The translations under genes and the position numbers were made by a program. Below are positions 54,022-63,442 of a stretch of DNA of 64,000 bases, piece by piece. The stretch is from the NCBI RefSeq assembly GCF_002741015.1, contig NZ_CP016616.1, positions 851,501 through 915,500 on the forward strand. Direction: 5' to 3'. How positions within the stretch are numbered: position 1 is the first letter of the stretch; the number at the start of each line of letters is the position of its first letter. This DNA is from Microvirga ossetica (GTDB lineage Bacteria > Pseudomonadota > Alphaproteobacteria > Rhizobiales > Beijerinckiaceae). A model generated the notes under the pieces. That model was not told the DNA's origin, ran no database searches, and worked only from the letters and a program-made list of their open reading frames with translations.

Positions 54022-55521
54022 ATGGAAGCCTTCGTCTCTCTCGCCAACGGCCTGTCCGTCGCGATCCAGCCGATGAACCTGCTCTTCGCCCTCATCGGCG
54101 TCCTGCTCGGCACCGCCGTCGGCGTTCTGCCCGGTATCGGCCCGGCCCTGACCGTGGCCCTGCTCCTGCCGATCACCTTCAAGCTCGATCCGGCAGGCTC
54201 GATCATCATGTTCGCCGGCATCTATTACGGCGGCATGTATGGCGGCTCGACCACTGCGATCCTGATCAACACCCCCGGAGAGAGCGCCTCCATGGCGACG
54301 GCGCTCGAAGGCAACAAGATGGCGAAGGCCGGCCGCGGCGGCCCGGCGCTGGCAACCGCTGCCATCGGCTCCTTCGTGGCGGGCACCATCGCGACGCTGG
54401 GCCTGACCTTCCTGGCCCCCTACCTCGTCGACATCGCCGTAAGCTTTGGGCCGGAGGATTATTTCGCGCTGATGGTTGTGGCCTTCGTGACCGTTTCGGC
54501 CACCTTCGGCGATTCCCCCGTGCGCGGTCTCACGAGCCTGTTCATCGGCCTTCTGCTCGGACTGGTGGGCATCGACATCCTCTCCGGCCAATCCCGACTG
54601 AGCTTCGGCGTGCCGGAGCTCTACGACAACATCGAGGTGACGACGCTCGCAGTCGGACTCTTCGCGGTCGGCGAAGCGCTCTACGTCGCCTCGCGCCGGC
54701 ACGTGCATGAGGAGAAGCTCGAGGCCGTCCGCGGCTCTCTCTGGATGACCAAGGAGGACTGGAAGCGCTCGTGGAAGCCATGGCTGCGCGGAACGGCCTT
54801 CGGTTTCCCCATCGGCGCGCTTCCCGCCGGCGGCGCGGAGATCCCGACCTTCCTGTCCTACTCGACCGAGAAGCGGCTGACGAAGTACCCGGAGGAATTC
54901 GGCAAGGGCGCCATCGAAGGCGTCGCCGGTCCCGAAGCCGCCAACAACGCGGCCGCCGCCGGCACCCTCGTGCCGCTGCTGACGCTCGGCCTTCCCACCT
55001 CCGCCACCGCCGCCATGATGCTGGCCGGCTTCCAGCAATACGGCCTCAATCCCGGCCCCCTGCTCTTCGCGGACCAGCCGAATCTGGTCTGGGGCCTGAT
55101 CGCCAGCCTGTTCATCGCCAACGCCATGCTGCTGGTGCTGAACCTGCCCCTGGTCGGCCTCTGGGTCAGGCTCCTAGCGATCCCGCAGCCCTGGCTCTAT
55201 GCCGGCATCCTGGTCTTCGCCACCATGGGCACCATCGCGGCCAATCCGTCGCCGGTCGAGCTCATCATGCTGACGATCTTCGGCGTGCTCGGCTTCCTGA
55301 TGCGCCGCTTCGACTTCCCGATCGCGCCGGTGGTGGTCGGCCTGATCCTCGGCCCGATTGCAGAAAGCCAGCTTCGGCGGGCGCTCTCGATCAGCCTGGG
55401 CGATCCGATGGTGCTGCTGCAGAGCCCGATCTCGGCAACGCTCCTCACCATCGCCCTGATCGCGCTGATCCTGCCCTTCTTCCTGAAGGGTCTCGGGCGG
55501 TTCAAGGCGGTCGAGGACTAA
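54022..55521 (+). CDS. tctA: Tripartite tricarboxylate transporter large membrane subunit
   Basis: A 499-residue membrane protein with about 10-12 helices and the TctA signatures [40 protein letters not shown] and [16 protein letters not shown], followed by [20 protein letters not shown]. The start [10 protein letters not shown] (54022) is eight bases after the tctB stop. It is the transporting subunit, driven by ion gradient; the substrate is set by TctC. Completes the tctCBA operon. Confidence 0.95.
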   Translation: MEAFVSLANGLSVAIQPMNLLFALIGVLLGTAVGVLPGIGPALTVALLLPITFKLDPAGSIIMFAGIYYGGMYGGSTTAILINTPGESASMATALEGNKMAKAGRGGPALATAAIGSFVAGTIATLGLTFLAPYLVDIAVSFGPEDYFALMVVAFVTVSATFGDSPVRGLTSLFIGLLLGLVGIDILSGQSRLSFGVPELYDNIEVTTLAVGLFAVGEALYVASRRHVHEEKLEAVRGSLWMTKEDWKRSWKPWLRGTAFGFPIGALPAGGAEIPTFLSYSTEKRLTKYPEEFGKGAIEGVAGPEAANNAAAAGTLVPLLTLGLPTSATAAMMLAGFQQYGLNPGPLLFADQPNLVWGLIASLFIANAMLLVLNLPLVGLWVRLLAIPQPWLYAGILVFATMGTIAANPSPVELIMLTIFGVLGFLMRRFDFPIAPVVVGLILGPIAESQLRRALSISLGDPMVLLQSPISATLLTIALIALILPFFLKGLGRFKAVED

Positions 55522-55562
55522 AGACATCAGGCGAAGCGGCCTCGCCGCTTCGCCGACATTTC

Positions 55563-55886
55563 CTACGCCGAGAAGGCCGAAAGCTTTCCGAACTGATCGG
55601 CGAGCAGGTAATAGACCGTCACGCGGTTCTTGCTGCGGTCGGCCTTCAGCTTTTCTCCGACCGCGAGAACGGCCTTGTCCAGCTCGGCATCCGATGCGGT
55701 CAGCCCGAGCTTCTTCTTCAGGAAGTTATCGCGGACCCGGACCACCTCTTCCTTGTCCGAGAACGAGACGAGGGCGGAATCGCGATTCTGCAGCGCGATT
55801 CCGAGATACCGCACGAGTCCGGCGATCGCCTTATCGTCCGCATTCGGGGCATATTTCTTGACGTCGGCAGCCCAATCTTCAGCCAT
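55563..55886 (-). CDS. DUF2853-family protein
   Basis: A 107-residue helical protein with the DUF2853 signature: MAEDWAADVKKYAPNADDKAIAGLVRYLGIAL, then FLKKKLGLTASDAELDKAV and VTVYYLLADQFGKLSAF. Function unknown in all relatives I know. It converges with tctA, the two stops being about 40 bases apart. No regulatory signal seen upstream. Confidence 0.85.
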   Translation of the reverse strand: MAEDWAADVKKYAPNADDKAIAGLVRYLGIALQNRDSALVSFSDKEEVVRVRDNFLKKKLGLTASDAELDKAVLAVGEKLKADRSKNRVTVYYLLADQFGKLSAFSA

Positions 55887-56036
55887 GCTTCACTCCTCCG
55901 TGGCGCCCTGAATCTGGGCGCAGGGGCGAAAGGCTTCATCCGTCGGTCGGGCCGAGGGCCTGACCATCGCGATGAGAAGCCCTGTGCGGAAAGGGTAGTG
56001 CCGAGCTTGGCAGCGGCAAGGATGGCGCCCGTAAAA

Positions 56037-56064
56037 CGAAAAGCCCGGCGCCCCGGGCTTTTCG
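56037..56064 (-). terminator. Rho-independent terminator after the DUF2059 gene
   Basis: CGAAAAGCCCGG, loop, CCGGGCTTTTCG, with a T-rich run on the minus strand; sits about 20 bases past the stop of the DUF2059 gene. Confidence 0.8.
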
Positions 56065-56082
56065 CGTGGAAGCCGAGCAATA

Positions 56083-56580
56083 TCAGTTCAGCTGATGGCC
56101 GCGCTTGCTCATTTCCTCGCGGGCGCGGGTCATGACGAACTGGGCGGTCTGCTGACTCCAAGTGGCGAGGTCGCGCACGATGTCGTCGAGCACGCCCGGC
56201 TGGATCTGCACGTATTTCACGCCGGCCGGCGACTTGTAGAACGTCGCGACGTCCTTCAGCTCGGCCTCGGTCAGGCGGCTCGCGAAAGCGCGGGCAGCGT
56301 TGTCGATCATCTTCTGCTTCTGCTGCTCGAGCTCCGGCCGGAGCATGGCCACGACCTGGTCCAGGTCCGTCCGGATCTCCGGGCGGGTCACGTTCATCTG
56401 CTGCAGCTGCTGGAGGAAGGGTTCGGACATCGCGTCGAACGAGCGGCTCATACCGGAACTGATGGCGACGTCGCGGGCGAGAGCAAGGTGGCTCGGGCTC
56501 GGCTGGGTCTGGGCGAAGGCGGGGCCGGCGAGCATGAACAGCGCGACCGAGGTCGCAGCCAGGCGGGAGATGCGGATCAT
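56083..56580 (-). CDS. DUF2059-family exported protein
   Basis: A 165-residue secreted protein: signal peptide MIRISRLAATSVALFMLAGPAFA, then a helical domain with LARDVAISSGMSRSFDAMSEPFLQQL and the DUF2059 hallmark FASRLTEAELKDVATFYKSPAGVKYVQ. DUF2059 domains are periplasmic and of unknown function. It stands downstream of rpiA on the same strand (30 bases between), and is closed by a terminator. Confidence 0.88.
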   Translation of the reverse strand: MIRISRLAATSVALFMLAGPAFAQTQPSPSHLALARDVAISSGMSRSFDAMSEPFLQQLQQMNVTRPEIRTDLDQVVAMLRPELEQQKQKMIDNAARAFASRLTEAELKDVATFYKSPAGVKYVQIQPGVLDDIVRDLATWSQQTAQFVMTRAREEMSKRGHQLN

Positions 56581-56609
56581 AGAAGTGGCTCCATCGTCAT
56601 AGCGTAGGG

Positions 56610-57305
56610 TCAGAGCTGACCGAGTTCGATGAGCCCATCCGCCGTTGCGAGGATCGCACCGGTGGCAAGGCCCAGGAAAAGACCATGCTCGACGACGCCG
56701 GGAATATTGTTCAGCGTCGAGGCAAGCACGTTCGGCTTGTCGATGCGCTCGAGATGCGCATCGAGAATGAAATGGCCTCCGTCTGTCACATAGGCCGCGC
56801 CGTCGGGGGCATGGCGAAGACGCAGCTCGCCGCTCATCCCGAGGCTGTCCAGGAGCCTGACGATGGCCCGCTCGGTGGCCGTGAGGCCGAAGGGCACCAC
56901 CTCGATGGGCAGCGGGAACCGGCCGAGCTTCGCCACATGCTTCGAGCCGTCGGCAATGATGATCATGCGCTGGCTGGCGGAGGCCACGATCTTTTCCCGC
57001 AGGAGAGCCCCGCCGCCGCCCTTGATTAGGCGCAGGTCGTCGTCGAGCTCGTCGGCGCCGTCGACCGTCAGGTCGAGGTCGGGCGTCTCGTCGAGGGTCG
57101 ACAGGGAAATGCCCTCGCGCTGCGCCTGGTCGCGGGTCGCCTCGGAGGTGGGAACGCCCACCACCTTGAGGCCGCCCCGCACGCGCTCGCCGATGGCGGC
57201 GACGAAATGCGCCGCCGTAGAGCCGGTGCCCAGGCCCAGCCTCATGCCGTCGGTGACGAGCCCGGCAGCCCTTTCGGCCGCAGCACGCTTGAGATTGTCG
57301 CTCAC
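56610..57305 (-). CDS. rpiA: Ribose-5-phosphate isomerase A
   Basis: A 231-residue enzyme interconverting ribose-5- and ribulose-5-phosphate. Motifs are [19 protein letters not shown] (phosphate site), [31 protein letters not shown] with catalytic Asp/Glu/Lys, and [37 protein letters not shown]. Length normal. It is adjacent to the gph phosphoglycolate phosphatase, a pairing usual in this order, though separated here by a small exported-protein gene and a repeat. Confidence 0.96.
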   Translation of the reverse strand: MSDNLKRAAAERAAGLVTDGMRLGLGTGSTAAHFVAAIGERVRGGLKVVGVPTSEATRDQAQREGISLSTLDETPDLDLTVDGADELDDDLRLIKGGGGALLREKIVASASQRMIIIADGSKHVAKLGRFPLPIEVVPFGLTATERAIVRLLDSLGMSGELRLRHAPDGAAYVTDGGHFILDAHLERIDKPNVLASTLNNIPGVVEHGLFLGLATGAILATADGLIELGQL

Positions 57306-57432
57306 TGAAATCCTCTAGAATGCATTCGCCTCGGCCTGCCGAGACCGGTTTTCCTCGCCTCTAGCATGTCGAGGCGGCTGGAAGAAAGAACGTTTCATGC
57401 CCGGCCGGTGCCTGATGCCATGATATCGACGA

Positions 57433-58002
57433 TCAGGGACGCTGCGGCGAGGCCCCCGTACCGGGATTGACGCTCGGCGTAGCGACCGGCGCCGCCGCTG
57501 AGGATGTGGCGGCCGAAGGGGTCGTCTGGGGCGTGCACACCACGCGCTCGTCGAAGACGTAGCAGATGCTCATCTGGCCGGTCCGGTAATTGACCCGGAA
57601 GATGCCGCCCTCCCGCTCGTGGCGGGACGCGACCAGACCATATTCCCCCGGTGTCTGGGGTCCGGCGCCGTCGCCCGCGCTGAAGCACAGCGTCACCCCA
57701 ATTGTGCCTTCCTGTAGTCCATACTGGCAGGAGCTCACCTCGCCCGTGATCCGGTCGATCCGGTAAATCCGGTTCAGATCGGTCTGAGGCGCGGGGACAA
57801 AATCATAAGGAGCAGCCAGCGCGGGACCGACAAGGCCTCCCAGCGCCAAGGCCGCCGAAATCAACGCCGCGGAACCTCGAGCACCGGACCCAAAAGTGGG
57901 GACCACTTTTGGGATCGATCCGATGCTCAATCCCTTAAACGGCGCATCGTTCGATGCGCAGAACCGGGTCCACTTTTTCGCACGATGCGCGAAAGGCCGC
58001 AT
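57433..58002 (-). CDS. Small exported protein with a repeat-derived N-terminus
   Basis: The mature part is clear: LISAALALGGLVGPALAAPYDFVPAPQTDLNRIYRIDRITGEVSSCQYGL and CYVFDERVVCTPQ, a secreted protein with a typical 'R-I-D-x-x-T-G' fold segment and paired cysteines; the tail is Thr/Ala/Pro-rich. The first about 42 residues from the ATG at 58002 are translated from a dispersed repeat (57884-57990), not from a protein family. The real start may be TTG at 57864 (LISAAL) or a nearby GTG. The function is unknown. rpiA lies next downstream on the same strand. Confidence 0.6.
   Translation of the reverse strand: MRPFAHRAKKWTRFCASNDAPFKGLSIGSIPKVVPTFGSGARGSAALISAALALGGLVGPALAAPYDFVPAPQTDLNRIYRIDRITGEVSSCQYGLQEGTIGVTLCFSAGDGAGPQTPGEYGLVASRHEREGGIFRVNYRTGQMSICYVFDERVVCTPQTTPSAATSSAAAPVATPSVNPGTGASPQRP
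57884..57990. repeat. Dispersed repeat (family D), ACCGGGTCCACTTTTTCGCACGATGCGC type
   Basis: Contains CCAAAAGTGGGGACCACTTTTGG (inverted) and AACCGGGTCCACTTTTTCGC ACGATGCGC. The second half recurs at 62443-62472. Lies between the small exported protein and gph. Confidence 0.7.
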
Positions 58003-58092
58003 CCATCACTCCATTCGGTAAGAACGAATCAACCTTAAGACCATATCATCCCAAAGCTTGATTCCCTTGCCTCCAGCAGGTAGCCGACCTTC

Positions 58093-58794
58093 ATGGCCAT
58101 TGATACCCCGCACAACGTCTCGCCCATCGCCGTTTTCGACCTCGATGGAACCCTGGCCGATACGGCCGGCGACCTCGTCGGGACCCTCAACGTGATCCTC
58201 AAACAGGAGGGACTGGCTCCCCTGCCCGTTTCGAAGGCGCGCGACATGATCGGCGCGGGCGCCCGCGCCCTGATCCAGCGTGGGTTCGAGGCCGCCGGCA
58301 AGGAGCTGACGCCTGCCTATCTCGACGAGCTGTTCCGGCAGTTCATGATTCATTACGGAGAGAACATCTGTGTTGAGACGCGGCTCTATCCGGGGGCGGC
58401 CGAGGCTCTCGACAGGCTGGAGCAGGCCGGCTTCATCCTCGCCGTGTGCACCAACAAGGTCGAGGAGCACTCGGTCAAGCTTCTGCACGAGCTCGGAATC
58501 GGCCATCGCTTCGCCGCCAATTGCGGCCGCGACACCTTCCCCTACTTCAAGCCGGATCCGCGCCATCTGACCCTGACGATCGAACGGGCCGGCGGAAGCC
58601 CGGCGCGGGCTGTGATGATCGGCGATTCCCGGACGGATATCGTGACGGCCCAGAATGCCGGTATTCCGGCGATCGCGGTTCTCTTCGGCTATACGGACGT
58701 GCCGGTGCGCGAACTTGGGCCCGACCTGGTTGTCGGTCATTTCGACGAGCTGTTCCCTGCCGTGAAAACCCTGATGAGGCCGCTCGCGGCCTGA
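58093..58794 (+). CDS. gph: Phosphoglycolate phosphatase (HAD family)
   Basis: A 233-residue HAD hydrolase removing phosphate from 2-phosphoglycolate. Motif I VFDLDGTLADTAGDLVGTLN, motif II CTNK, motif III K in PYFKPDPRHL, and motif IV VMIGDSRTDIVTAQNAG are in order, with a helical cap (about 20-90). The start ATG at 58093 is right behind a repeat. Near rpiA, as in many rhizobial genomes. A related pyrophosphatase or other phosphatase activity is possible. Confidence 0.9.
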   Translation: MAIDTPHNVSPIAVFDLDGTLADTAGDLVGTLNVILKQEGLAPLPVSKARDMIGAGARALIQRGFEAAGKELTPAYLDELFRQFMIHYGENICVETRLYPGAAEALDRLEQAGFILAVCTNKVEEHSVKLLHELGIGHRFAANCGRDTFPYFKPDPRHLTLTIERAGGSPARAVMIGDSRTDIVTAQNAGIPAIAVLFGYTDVPVRELGPDLVVGHFDELFPAVKTLMRPLAA

Positions 58795-58861
58795 CGCGAC
58801 GACGCCGGCGCGCGAAAGATCCCTCGCACACGAAAAAGTGAAGCTTACTGTCAGGAAGGAA

Positions 58862-58936
58862 TGGTGGGCGCGACAGGGATTGAACCTGTGACCCTTCGCG
58901 TGTGAAGCGAATGCTCTCCCGCTGAGCTACGCGCCC
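58862..58936 (-). tRNA. tRNA-Val (CAC)
   Basis: 75 bases including CCA. Acceptor GGGCGCG pairs with CGCGCCC; anticodon arm TTCGC-TTCACAC-GCGAA shows anticodon CAC; T-arm GGTTCAATCCC present. Confidence 0.95.
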
Positions 58937-59185
58937 TGACAAGGGCCTTCTAAAGGCGCTTAACCCCTTGCGTCAAGCCAAAGAAGCGCCGCAGGCCCGA
59001 AGTATTTTGCGAACCGGAAATTGTGGCGCCGTGGCTTTAACCGCTCGCTTACGATGTGGCTGGATTGAGGCACTCCCGTACTAGGATTTTATAGCGAAAC
59101 CCTGATAGACCTTGGATCCGAAGCGGGGCTGTTGCGTTAAGCAATTGTAGGACCTGCCATCAACAATGTCTTATCTGAGGCAATT
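58937..59185. other. Spacer between tRNA-Val and the L,D-transpeptidase gene
   Basis: No gene. Contains an EcfG-like sequence, GGATC at 59114-59118, 16 bases, CGTT at 59135-59138 (one mismatch to GGAAC). It might drive the transpeptidase gene. Confidence 0.3.
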
Positions 59186-59770
59186 ATGGGACGCACACGC
59201 GCTGCCCTTTTCGGGCTAGCCTGCGCCTCCGTCGCTCTCGCGACGCCGGCTGCGGCATTCACGGCAATCGATCCACTCACCCGCCAGCCGCTCTACAGCG
59301 CTGAAGAAACATACCGGGCCCAGGCCGCGGCGATTCCGCGTCAGGTGGTCACCTATACCGGCCGCCATGCGCCCGGCACCATCGTCGTCTCCACGAGCGA
59401 ACGCCGCCTGTGGTACGTGCTCGGCAACGGCCAGGCCGTCCAGTACGGCGTCGGCGTCGGCCGTCCGGGCTTCACCTGGGCCGGCAGCCATTCCGTCACC
59501 ATGAAGCGCGAATGGCCGGATTGGCGTCCGCCGTCCTCCATGCTGAAGCGCCGTCCCGACCTGCCGCGCTACATGAAGGGCGGCCCTGACAACCCGCTCG
59601 GTGCCCGCGCCCTCTATATCGGCGGCACGATCTACCGCATCCACGGCTCCAACGAGCCGGAGACCATCGGCGAGGCAGTCTCGTCCGGCTGCATCCGCAT
59701 GACCAATGAAGACGTGATGGACCTCTACAGCCGCGCCAAGGTGGGCGCGAGGGTCGTCGTCCAGCGCTGA
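59186..59770 (+). CDS. L,D-transpeptidase (YkuD domain)
   Basis: A 194-residue exported enzyme that cross-links peptidoglycan or attaches proteins to it. Signal peptide MGRTRAALFGLACASVALATPAAA. The YkuD domain starts at APGTIVVSTSERRLWYVLGNG and ends with the catalytic IYRIHGSNEPETIGEAVSSGCIRM, containing the His and the S-x-G-C-I-R motif. The extra N-terminal segment after the signal is short. Acts in the periplasm. An EcfG-like promoter upstream would suit envelope stress control. Confidence 0.92.
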   Translation: MGRTRAALFGLACASVALATPAAAFTAIDPLTRQPLYSAEETYRAQAAAIPRQVVTYTGRHAPGTIVVSTSERRLWYVLGNGQAVQYGVGVGRPGFTWAGSHSVTMKREWPDWRPPSSMLKRRPDLPRYMKGGPDNPLGARALYIGGTIYRIHGSNEPETIGEAVSSGCIRMTNEDVMDLYSRAKVGARVVVQR

Positions 59771-59788
59771 GGTGAATTCACCGTCCTG

Positions 59789-59980
59789 ACACGTCATGGC
59801 CGGGCATGTCCCGGCCATTTTTGTTTTCGAAAGGCACTTCACTGTCATTCCGGGCGCGTCTCTGGCGCGCCCGGAATCCATAAACACAACATCTCAAGGA
59901 GGACCGAGCAGCGTTACGTTTCTTCCGCACCCTCAGCGATTATGGATCCCGGGCTCCGCTGCGCGGCCCCGGAATGACAG
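59789..59980. repeat. Family B core plus CATTCCGGG/CCCGGAATG inverted pair
   Basis: 59789-59820 holds ACGTCATGGCCGGGCATGTC (family B); 59843-59980 has arms CTGTCATTCCGGG and CCCCGGAATGACAG. A composite repeat locus between two convergent genes. Confidence 0.7.
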
Positions 59981-59994
59981 TTCTGGACAAGTCG

Positions 59995-60363
59995 TCACCG
60001 CACCCGGTCCCGAGTCAGCCCCTTCGCGGCCAGCTCGTCGAGATAGGCCTGCCACCTCCCCCCCTGTTCTGCTCCGAGCCGGTAGAGATAATCCCAGCCA
60101 TAGATCCCGCTGTCGTGCATGTCGTCGAAGACGAGCTTCACGGCATAATTGCCCACCGGCTGCACCCCGACGATCTCCACATTGCGCTTGCCCGGCACCG
60201 TCTTGCGCTCGGCGGGGCTGTGCCCCTGAACCTCGGCCGAGGGGCTGGTCACCCGCAGATATTCGGCGGGCAGATCGAAGGTTGTGCCGTCGTCGAAGGT
60301 CACCTGCAGGCTGCGCTTGTCCTTGGCCAGGCGCAGCTCCGTCGGCCAGCGCTCAGATGTCAT
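59995..60363 (-). CDS. DUF971 (GBBH-like N-terminal) protein
   Basis: A 122-residue protein of the DUF971 family, related to the N-terminal iron-binding domain of gamma-butyrobetaine hydroxylase. Segments: [60 protein letters not shown]. It is often near Mrp/ApbC or cofactor genes; here moaA is divergent 94 bases away. The start [10 protein letters not shown] (60363) is preferred; the frame continues upstream without support. Role unknown, perhaps Fe-S related. Confidence 0.85.
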   Translation of the reverse strand: MTSERWPTELRLAKDKRSLQVTFDDGTTFDLPAEYLRVTSPSAEVQGHSPAERKTVPGKRNVEIVGVQPVGNYAVKLVFDDMHDSGIYGWDYLYRLGAEQGGRWQAYLDELAAKGLTRDRVR

Positions 60364-60457
60364 AGGCTCAAACCCCTTCCCTGCTTCACGATTCCACGCT
60401 AACTGCTTGATGATCACATTGAAGGCAAGCTGTCGCGCGAACAAGGATTTCTCCCTC

Positions 60458-61495
60458 ATGAGAGCCCTTCCGGCTCATCCCGAGAATTCCGATACCGGCC
60501 GGGCCCTGTTGGACCCGTTTGGCCGGGCGATCACCTATCTGCGCGTCTCGGTGACGGACCGCTGCGACTTCCGCTGCGTCTATTGCATGTCCGAGGACAT
60601 GGCCTTCCTGCCCAAGCGCGATCTTCTCACCCTCGAGGAGCTCGACCGTATCTGCTCGACCTTCATCGCGCAGGGCGTGCGCAAGCTGCGCATCACCGGC
60701 GGCGAGCCCCTCGTGCGGCGGGATATCTTGACCCTGTTCCGCTCCCTCTCGCGCCATCTCGATGCGGGTGACCTCGACGAGCTCACCGTCACCACCAATG
60801 GCTCGCAGCTCGCCCGCCACGCGAGGGACCTCGCCGCCTGCGGCGTGAGGCGGATCAATGTCTCCCTCGATACCCTGGACGCGGACAAGTTCCGCCGCAT
60901 CACCCGCTGGGGGGATCTCACCAAGGTGCTGCAGGGGATCGATGCGGCGCAGGAGGCTGGACTTCGGGTCAAGATCAACACGGTCGCGCTCAAGGGCGTG
61001 AACGAGGAAGAGATCGAGACGCTGCTGGAATGGGCCCATGGCCGCGGCATGGACCTGACCCTGATCGAGGTCATGCCGCTCGGCGAGATCGACGGGCTGC
61101 GCATCGACCAGTTCCTGCCGCTCTCTCTCGTGCGGGCCCGCCTGGCGTCGCGCTATACGCTCTCGGACCTCGACGACCGCACCGGCGGACCCGCCCGCTA
61201 CATGCGTGTGAAGGAGACAGGCGGCCGCCTCGGCTTCATCACGCCGATGACCCACAATTTCTGCGAAAGCTGCAACCGCGTGCGGCTCACCTGCACGGGC
61301 CAGCTCTTCATGTGCCTGGGCCAGGAGGACGCTGCGGATCTGCGCGCTCCCGTGCGTGCCTCGGAATGCGACGAACCTCTCCGGCAGGCCATCGTCGACG
61401 CGATTTCCCGCAAGCCCAAGGGGCACGACTTCATCATCGATAGACGCCACGCCCGCCCCGCGCTGAGCCGTCATATGAGCGTTACAGGCGGTTAG
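60458..61495 (+). CDS. moaA: GTP 3',8-cyclase (molybdenum cofactor synthesis)
   Basis: A 345-residue radical SAM enzyme making the first Moco precursor from GTP with MoaC. The N-terminal cluster uses Cys36, Cys40 and Cys43 (CDFRCVYC). [13 protein letters not shown] is the SAM-binding region. The second cluster lies in [20 protein letters not shown]. The C-terminus ends SVTGG, the double-Gly tail needed for activity. ATG at 60458 gives the right length. No other mo genes are in view. The divergent DUF971 gene shares its promoter region. Confidence 0.96.
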   Translation: MRALPAHPENSDTGRALLDPFGRAITYLRVSVTDRCDFRCVYCMSEDMAFLPKRDLLTLEELDRICSTFIAQGVRKLRITGGEPLVRRDILTLFRSLSRHLDAGDLDELTVTTNGSQLARHARDLAACGVRRINVSLDTLDADKFRRITRWGDLTKVLQGIDAAQEAGLRVKINTVALKGVNEEEIETLLEWAHGRGMDLTLIEVMPLGEIDGLRIDQFLPLSLVRARLASRYTLSDLDDRTGGPARYMRVKETGGRLGFITPMTHNFCESCNRVRLTCTGQLFMCLGQEDAADLRAPVRASECDEPLRQAIVDAISRKPKGHDFIIDRRHARPALSRHMSVTGG

Positions 61496-61503
61496 GCCGG
61501 TCC

Positions 61504-62310
61504 ATGCGTACAAGAGTTCTCTCCTTCGGTCGAAAGCTGGCCATCCTCGCAGCGGCGATGCTCGGGTTAAGCGCGTTTGCCGCTCAAGCCCAGGAAGCGG
61601 CCTCGCGGCCGAAGTCGGTGGTCCGGATCGCCGTCGAAGGCGCCTATCCGCCGTTCAACTTCATCGACGCCAACAACGAGCTGCAGGGCTTCGAGGTCGA
61701 ACTCCTCAAGAGCCTCTGCGAGGCGATGGACACGGAATGCGAGCTTGTGCAGCACGAATGGGACGGCATCATCCGGGCGCTCGTGAACCGGGAATACGAT
61801 GCGGTCATGTCCTCGCTGGAGATCACGGAACGGCGCCAGAAACGGATCGCATTCTCCGATCCGTATTATCGAATCCCCGCGGTCTTCATCGGCTCCAAGG
61901 AGACGGCGCCCGGCGCCGTCACGCCGGCGGCGATGGCGGGCAAGAAGATCGGCACCATCGAGCGCACCGACCACGAGGCCTATCTCAAGACCTTCTACAA
62001 GAACTCCGAGATCGTGCTCTACGCCAAGGCGGAGGAGGCCAATCTCGATCTGCTGGTCGGACGCATCGACGCGGTCTTCGCGGACGAATTGCTGCTGTCG
62101 AAATTCCTCGGCACCCGCGAGGGCGCCTGCTGCCACATCGTCGGCGATGCGCCGGCGGAGCCCGCCTATAAGCGCGAATCCTACGGCATCGGGCTGCGCA
62201 AGGAGGACGAGGAACTGCGCGAGCGTTTCAACCGCGCCATCGCGCAGGTGAAGGCGGACGGAACCTACGACCGCATCCGCGCCAAGTACTTTCCGTTCGA
62301 TATCAAGTAA
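61504..62310 (+). CDS. Amino-acid-type ABC transporter binding protein (SBP_bac_3)
   Basis: A 268-residue periplasmic binding protein. Signal peptide with LAILAAAMLGLSAFAAQAQ; then RIAVEGAYPPFNFIDANNELQGFEVELLK with the Phe/Asp and Glu of the family, WDGIIRALVNREYDAVMSSLEIT, IAFSDPYYRIPAVF and NLDLLVGRIDAVFADELLLSKFL. Most like lysine/arginine/ornithine or histidine binding proteins, but the ligand is unproven. No permease or ATPase gene is adjacent, so it is an orphan or works with a distant system. Starts eight bases after moaA, possibly cotranscribed. Confidence 0.88.
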   Translation: MRTRVLSFGRKLAILAAAMLGLSAFAAQAQEAASRPKSVVRIAVEGAYPPFNFIDANNELQGFEVELLKSLCEAMDTECELVQHEWDGIIRALVNREYDAVMSSLEITERRQKRIAFSDPYYRIPAVFIGSKETAPGAVTPAAMAGKKIGTIERTDHEAYLKTFYKNSEIVLYAKAEEANLDLLVGRIDAVFADELLLSKFLGTREGACCHIVGDAPAEPAYKRESYGIGLRKEDEELRERFNRAIAQVKADGTYDRIRAKYFPFDIK

Positions 62311-62333
62311 AAGGCGTTCGATTCACGCACTGC

Positions 62334-62472
62334 CACGTCTTGGCCGGCCCTGTGCCGGCCATCTCGATTGCATGAATCGCCGCGCCTTCCGTGAAGACCC
62401 GAGCATGGCTCCGCGCAAACCGAAGAGCCGCATCGGCTGAAAAACCGGGTCCACTTTTCCGCGCGATGCGCT
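62334..62472. repeat. Family B core (62334-62387) and family D core (62443-62472)
   Basis: GTCTTGGCCGGCCCTGTGCC GGCCATCTCGATTG matches 43515-43608; AACCGGGTCCACTTTTCCGC GCGATGCGCT matches 57961-57990. A composite repeat locus between two collinear genes. Confidence 0.7.
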
Positions 62473-62502
62473 AGAACCGAACGGCAATTCAGGGAGCAGA
62501 TT

Positions 62503-63369
62503 ATGGCGAAGGTTGCATTTCTCGGACTTGGCGTGATGGGCTATCCCATGGCGCGGCATCTCGCGGCGAAGGGCCACGAGGTGACGGTTTACAACCGCAC
62601 CGCGGCCAAGGCCGAGAAATGGGTGTCCGAGAACGGCGGACGCGCTGCCGCGACTCCGCGCGAGGCCGCCGAGGGCCAGGAGATCGTCTTCGCCTGCGTC
62701 GGCAACGACGACGACCTGCGCCAGGTCACCCTAGGCCCGGACGGCGCCTTCCAGGGCATGGGCAAAGGCACCATCTTCGTCGACCACACCACCGCCTCGG
62801 CGGAAGTCGCCCGCGAACTGTACGCAGCCGCCAAGGACAAGGGCTTCTCCTTCATCGACGCTCCCGTCTCCGGGGGCCAGGCGGGCGCGGAGAACGGCGT
62901 GCTGACGGTGATGTGCGGCGGCGACGCCGATGTCTACGCCAAGGCCGAGCCTGCGATCATGAGCTTCGCCCGCGCCTCCCGGCTCCTGGGGCCTACAGGA
63001 TCCGGCCAGCTCACCAAGATGATCAACCAGATCTGCATCGCCGGGCTCGTGCAGGGGCTCGCCGAGGGCGTTCATTTCGGCAAGAAGGCCGGTCTCGACA
63101 TCGAGGCGGTGCTCGACGTGATCTCCAAGGGCGCCGCCGGTTCCTGGCAGATGGAGAACCGCGGCAAGACCATGAACCAGGGCAAGTTCGATTTCGGCTT
63201 CGCCGTCGACTGGATGCGCAAGGACCTGTCCATCGTGCTCGGCGAGGCGCGCAAGAACGGCGCCAGCCTGCCGGTCACAGCGCTGGTCGACCAGTTCTAC
63301 GCCGACGTCCAGAAGATGGGCGGCAGGCGCTGGGACACGTCGAGCCTGATCGCACGGCTCGACAAGTAA
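62503..63369 (+). CDS. Beta-hydroxyacid dehydrogenase family NAD(P) oxidoreductase
   Basis: A 288-residue enzyme of the 3-hydroxyisobutyrate/glyoxylate reductase (GLYR) family. NAD(P) site VAFLGLGVMGYPMARHLAAKGHEVTVYNRT; catalytic-loop DAPVSGGQAGAENGVLTVMCGG; substrate-binding GPTGSGQLTKMINQICIAG with the Lys of the K-x2-N motif; helix dimer domain at the end. NADP preference is suggested by the Asn-Arg after the second strand (YNRT). It may act on glyoxylate, succinic semialdehyde or tartronate semialdehyde; not resolved. Followed by a bidirectional terminator. Confidence 0.9.
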   Translation: MAKVAFLGLGVMGYPMARHLAAKGHEVTVYNRTAAKAEKWVSENGGRAAATPREAAEGQEIVFACVGNDDDLRQVTLGPDGAFQGMGKGTIFVDHTTASAEVARELYAAAKDKGFSFIDAPVSGGQAGAENGVLTVMCGGDADVYAKAEPAIMSFARASRLLGPTGSGQLTKMINQICIAGLVQGLAEGVHFGKKAGLDIEAVLDVISKGAAGSWQMENRGKTMNQGKFDFGFAVDWMRKDLSIVLGEARKNGASLPVTALVDQFYADVQKMGGRRWDTSSLIARLDK

Positions 63370-63393
63370 GATTTTCGGGGGTTTCTCGAAAGC

Positions 63394-63426
63394 AAAGCGC
63401 CGGAGCTGAGAGGCTCCGGCGCTTTT
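63394..63426. terminator. Bidirectional rho-independent terminator
   Basis: GCGCCGGAGC, loop, GCTCCGGCGC, then TTTT (and AAA on the other side); between the dehydrogenase (+) and the partial minus-strand gene. Confidence 0.85.
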
Positions 63427-63442
63427 CGTGTCGGTGGATGTA

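Noticed and set aside
53641..55038. 465-residue frame antisense to tctB/tctA
   Set aside because: Hydrophilic, His/Gln/Gly-rich shadow of two well-supported membrane proteins.
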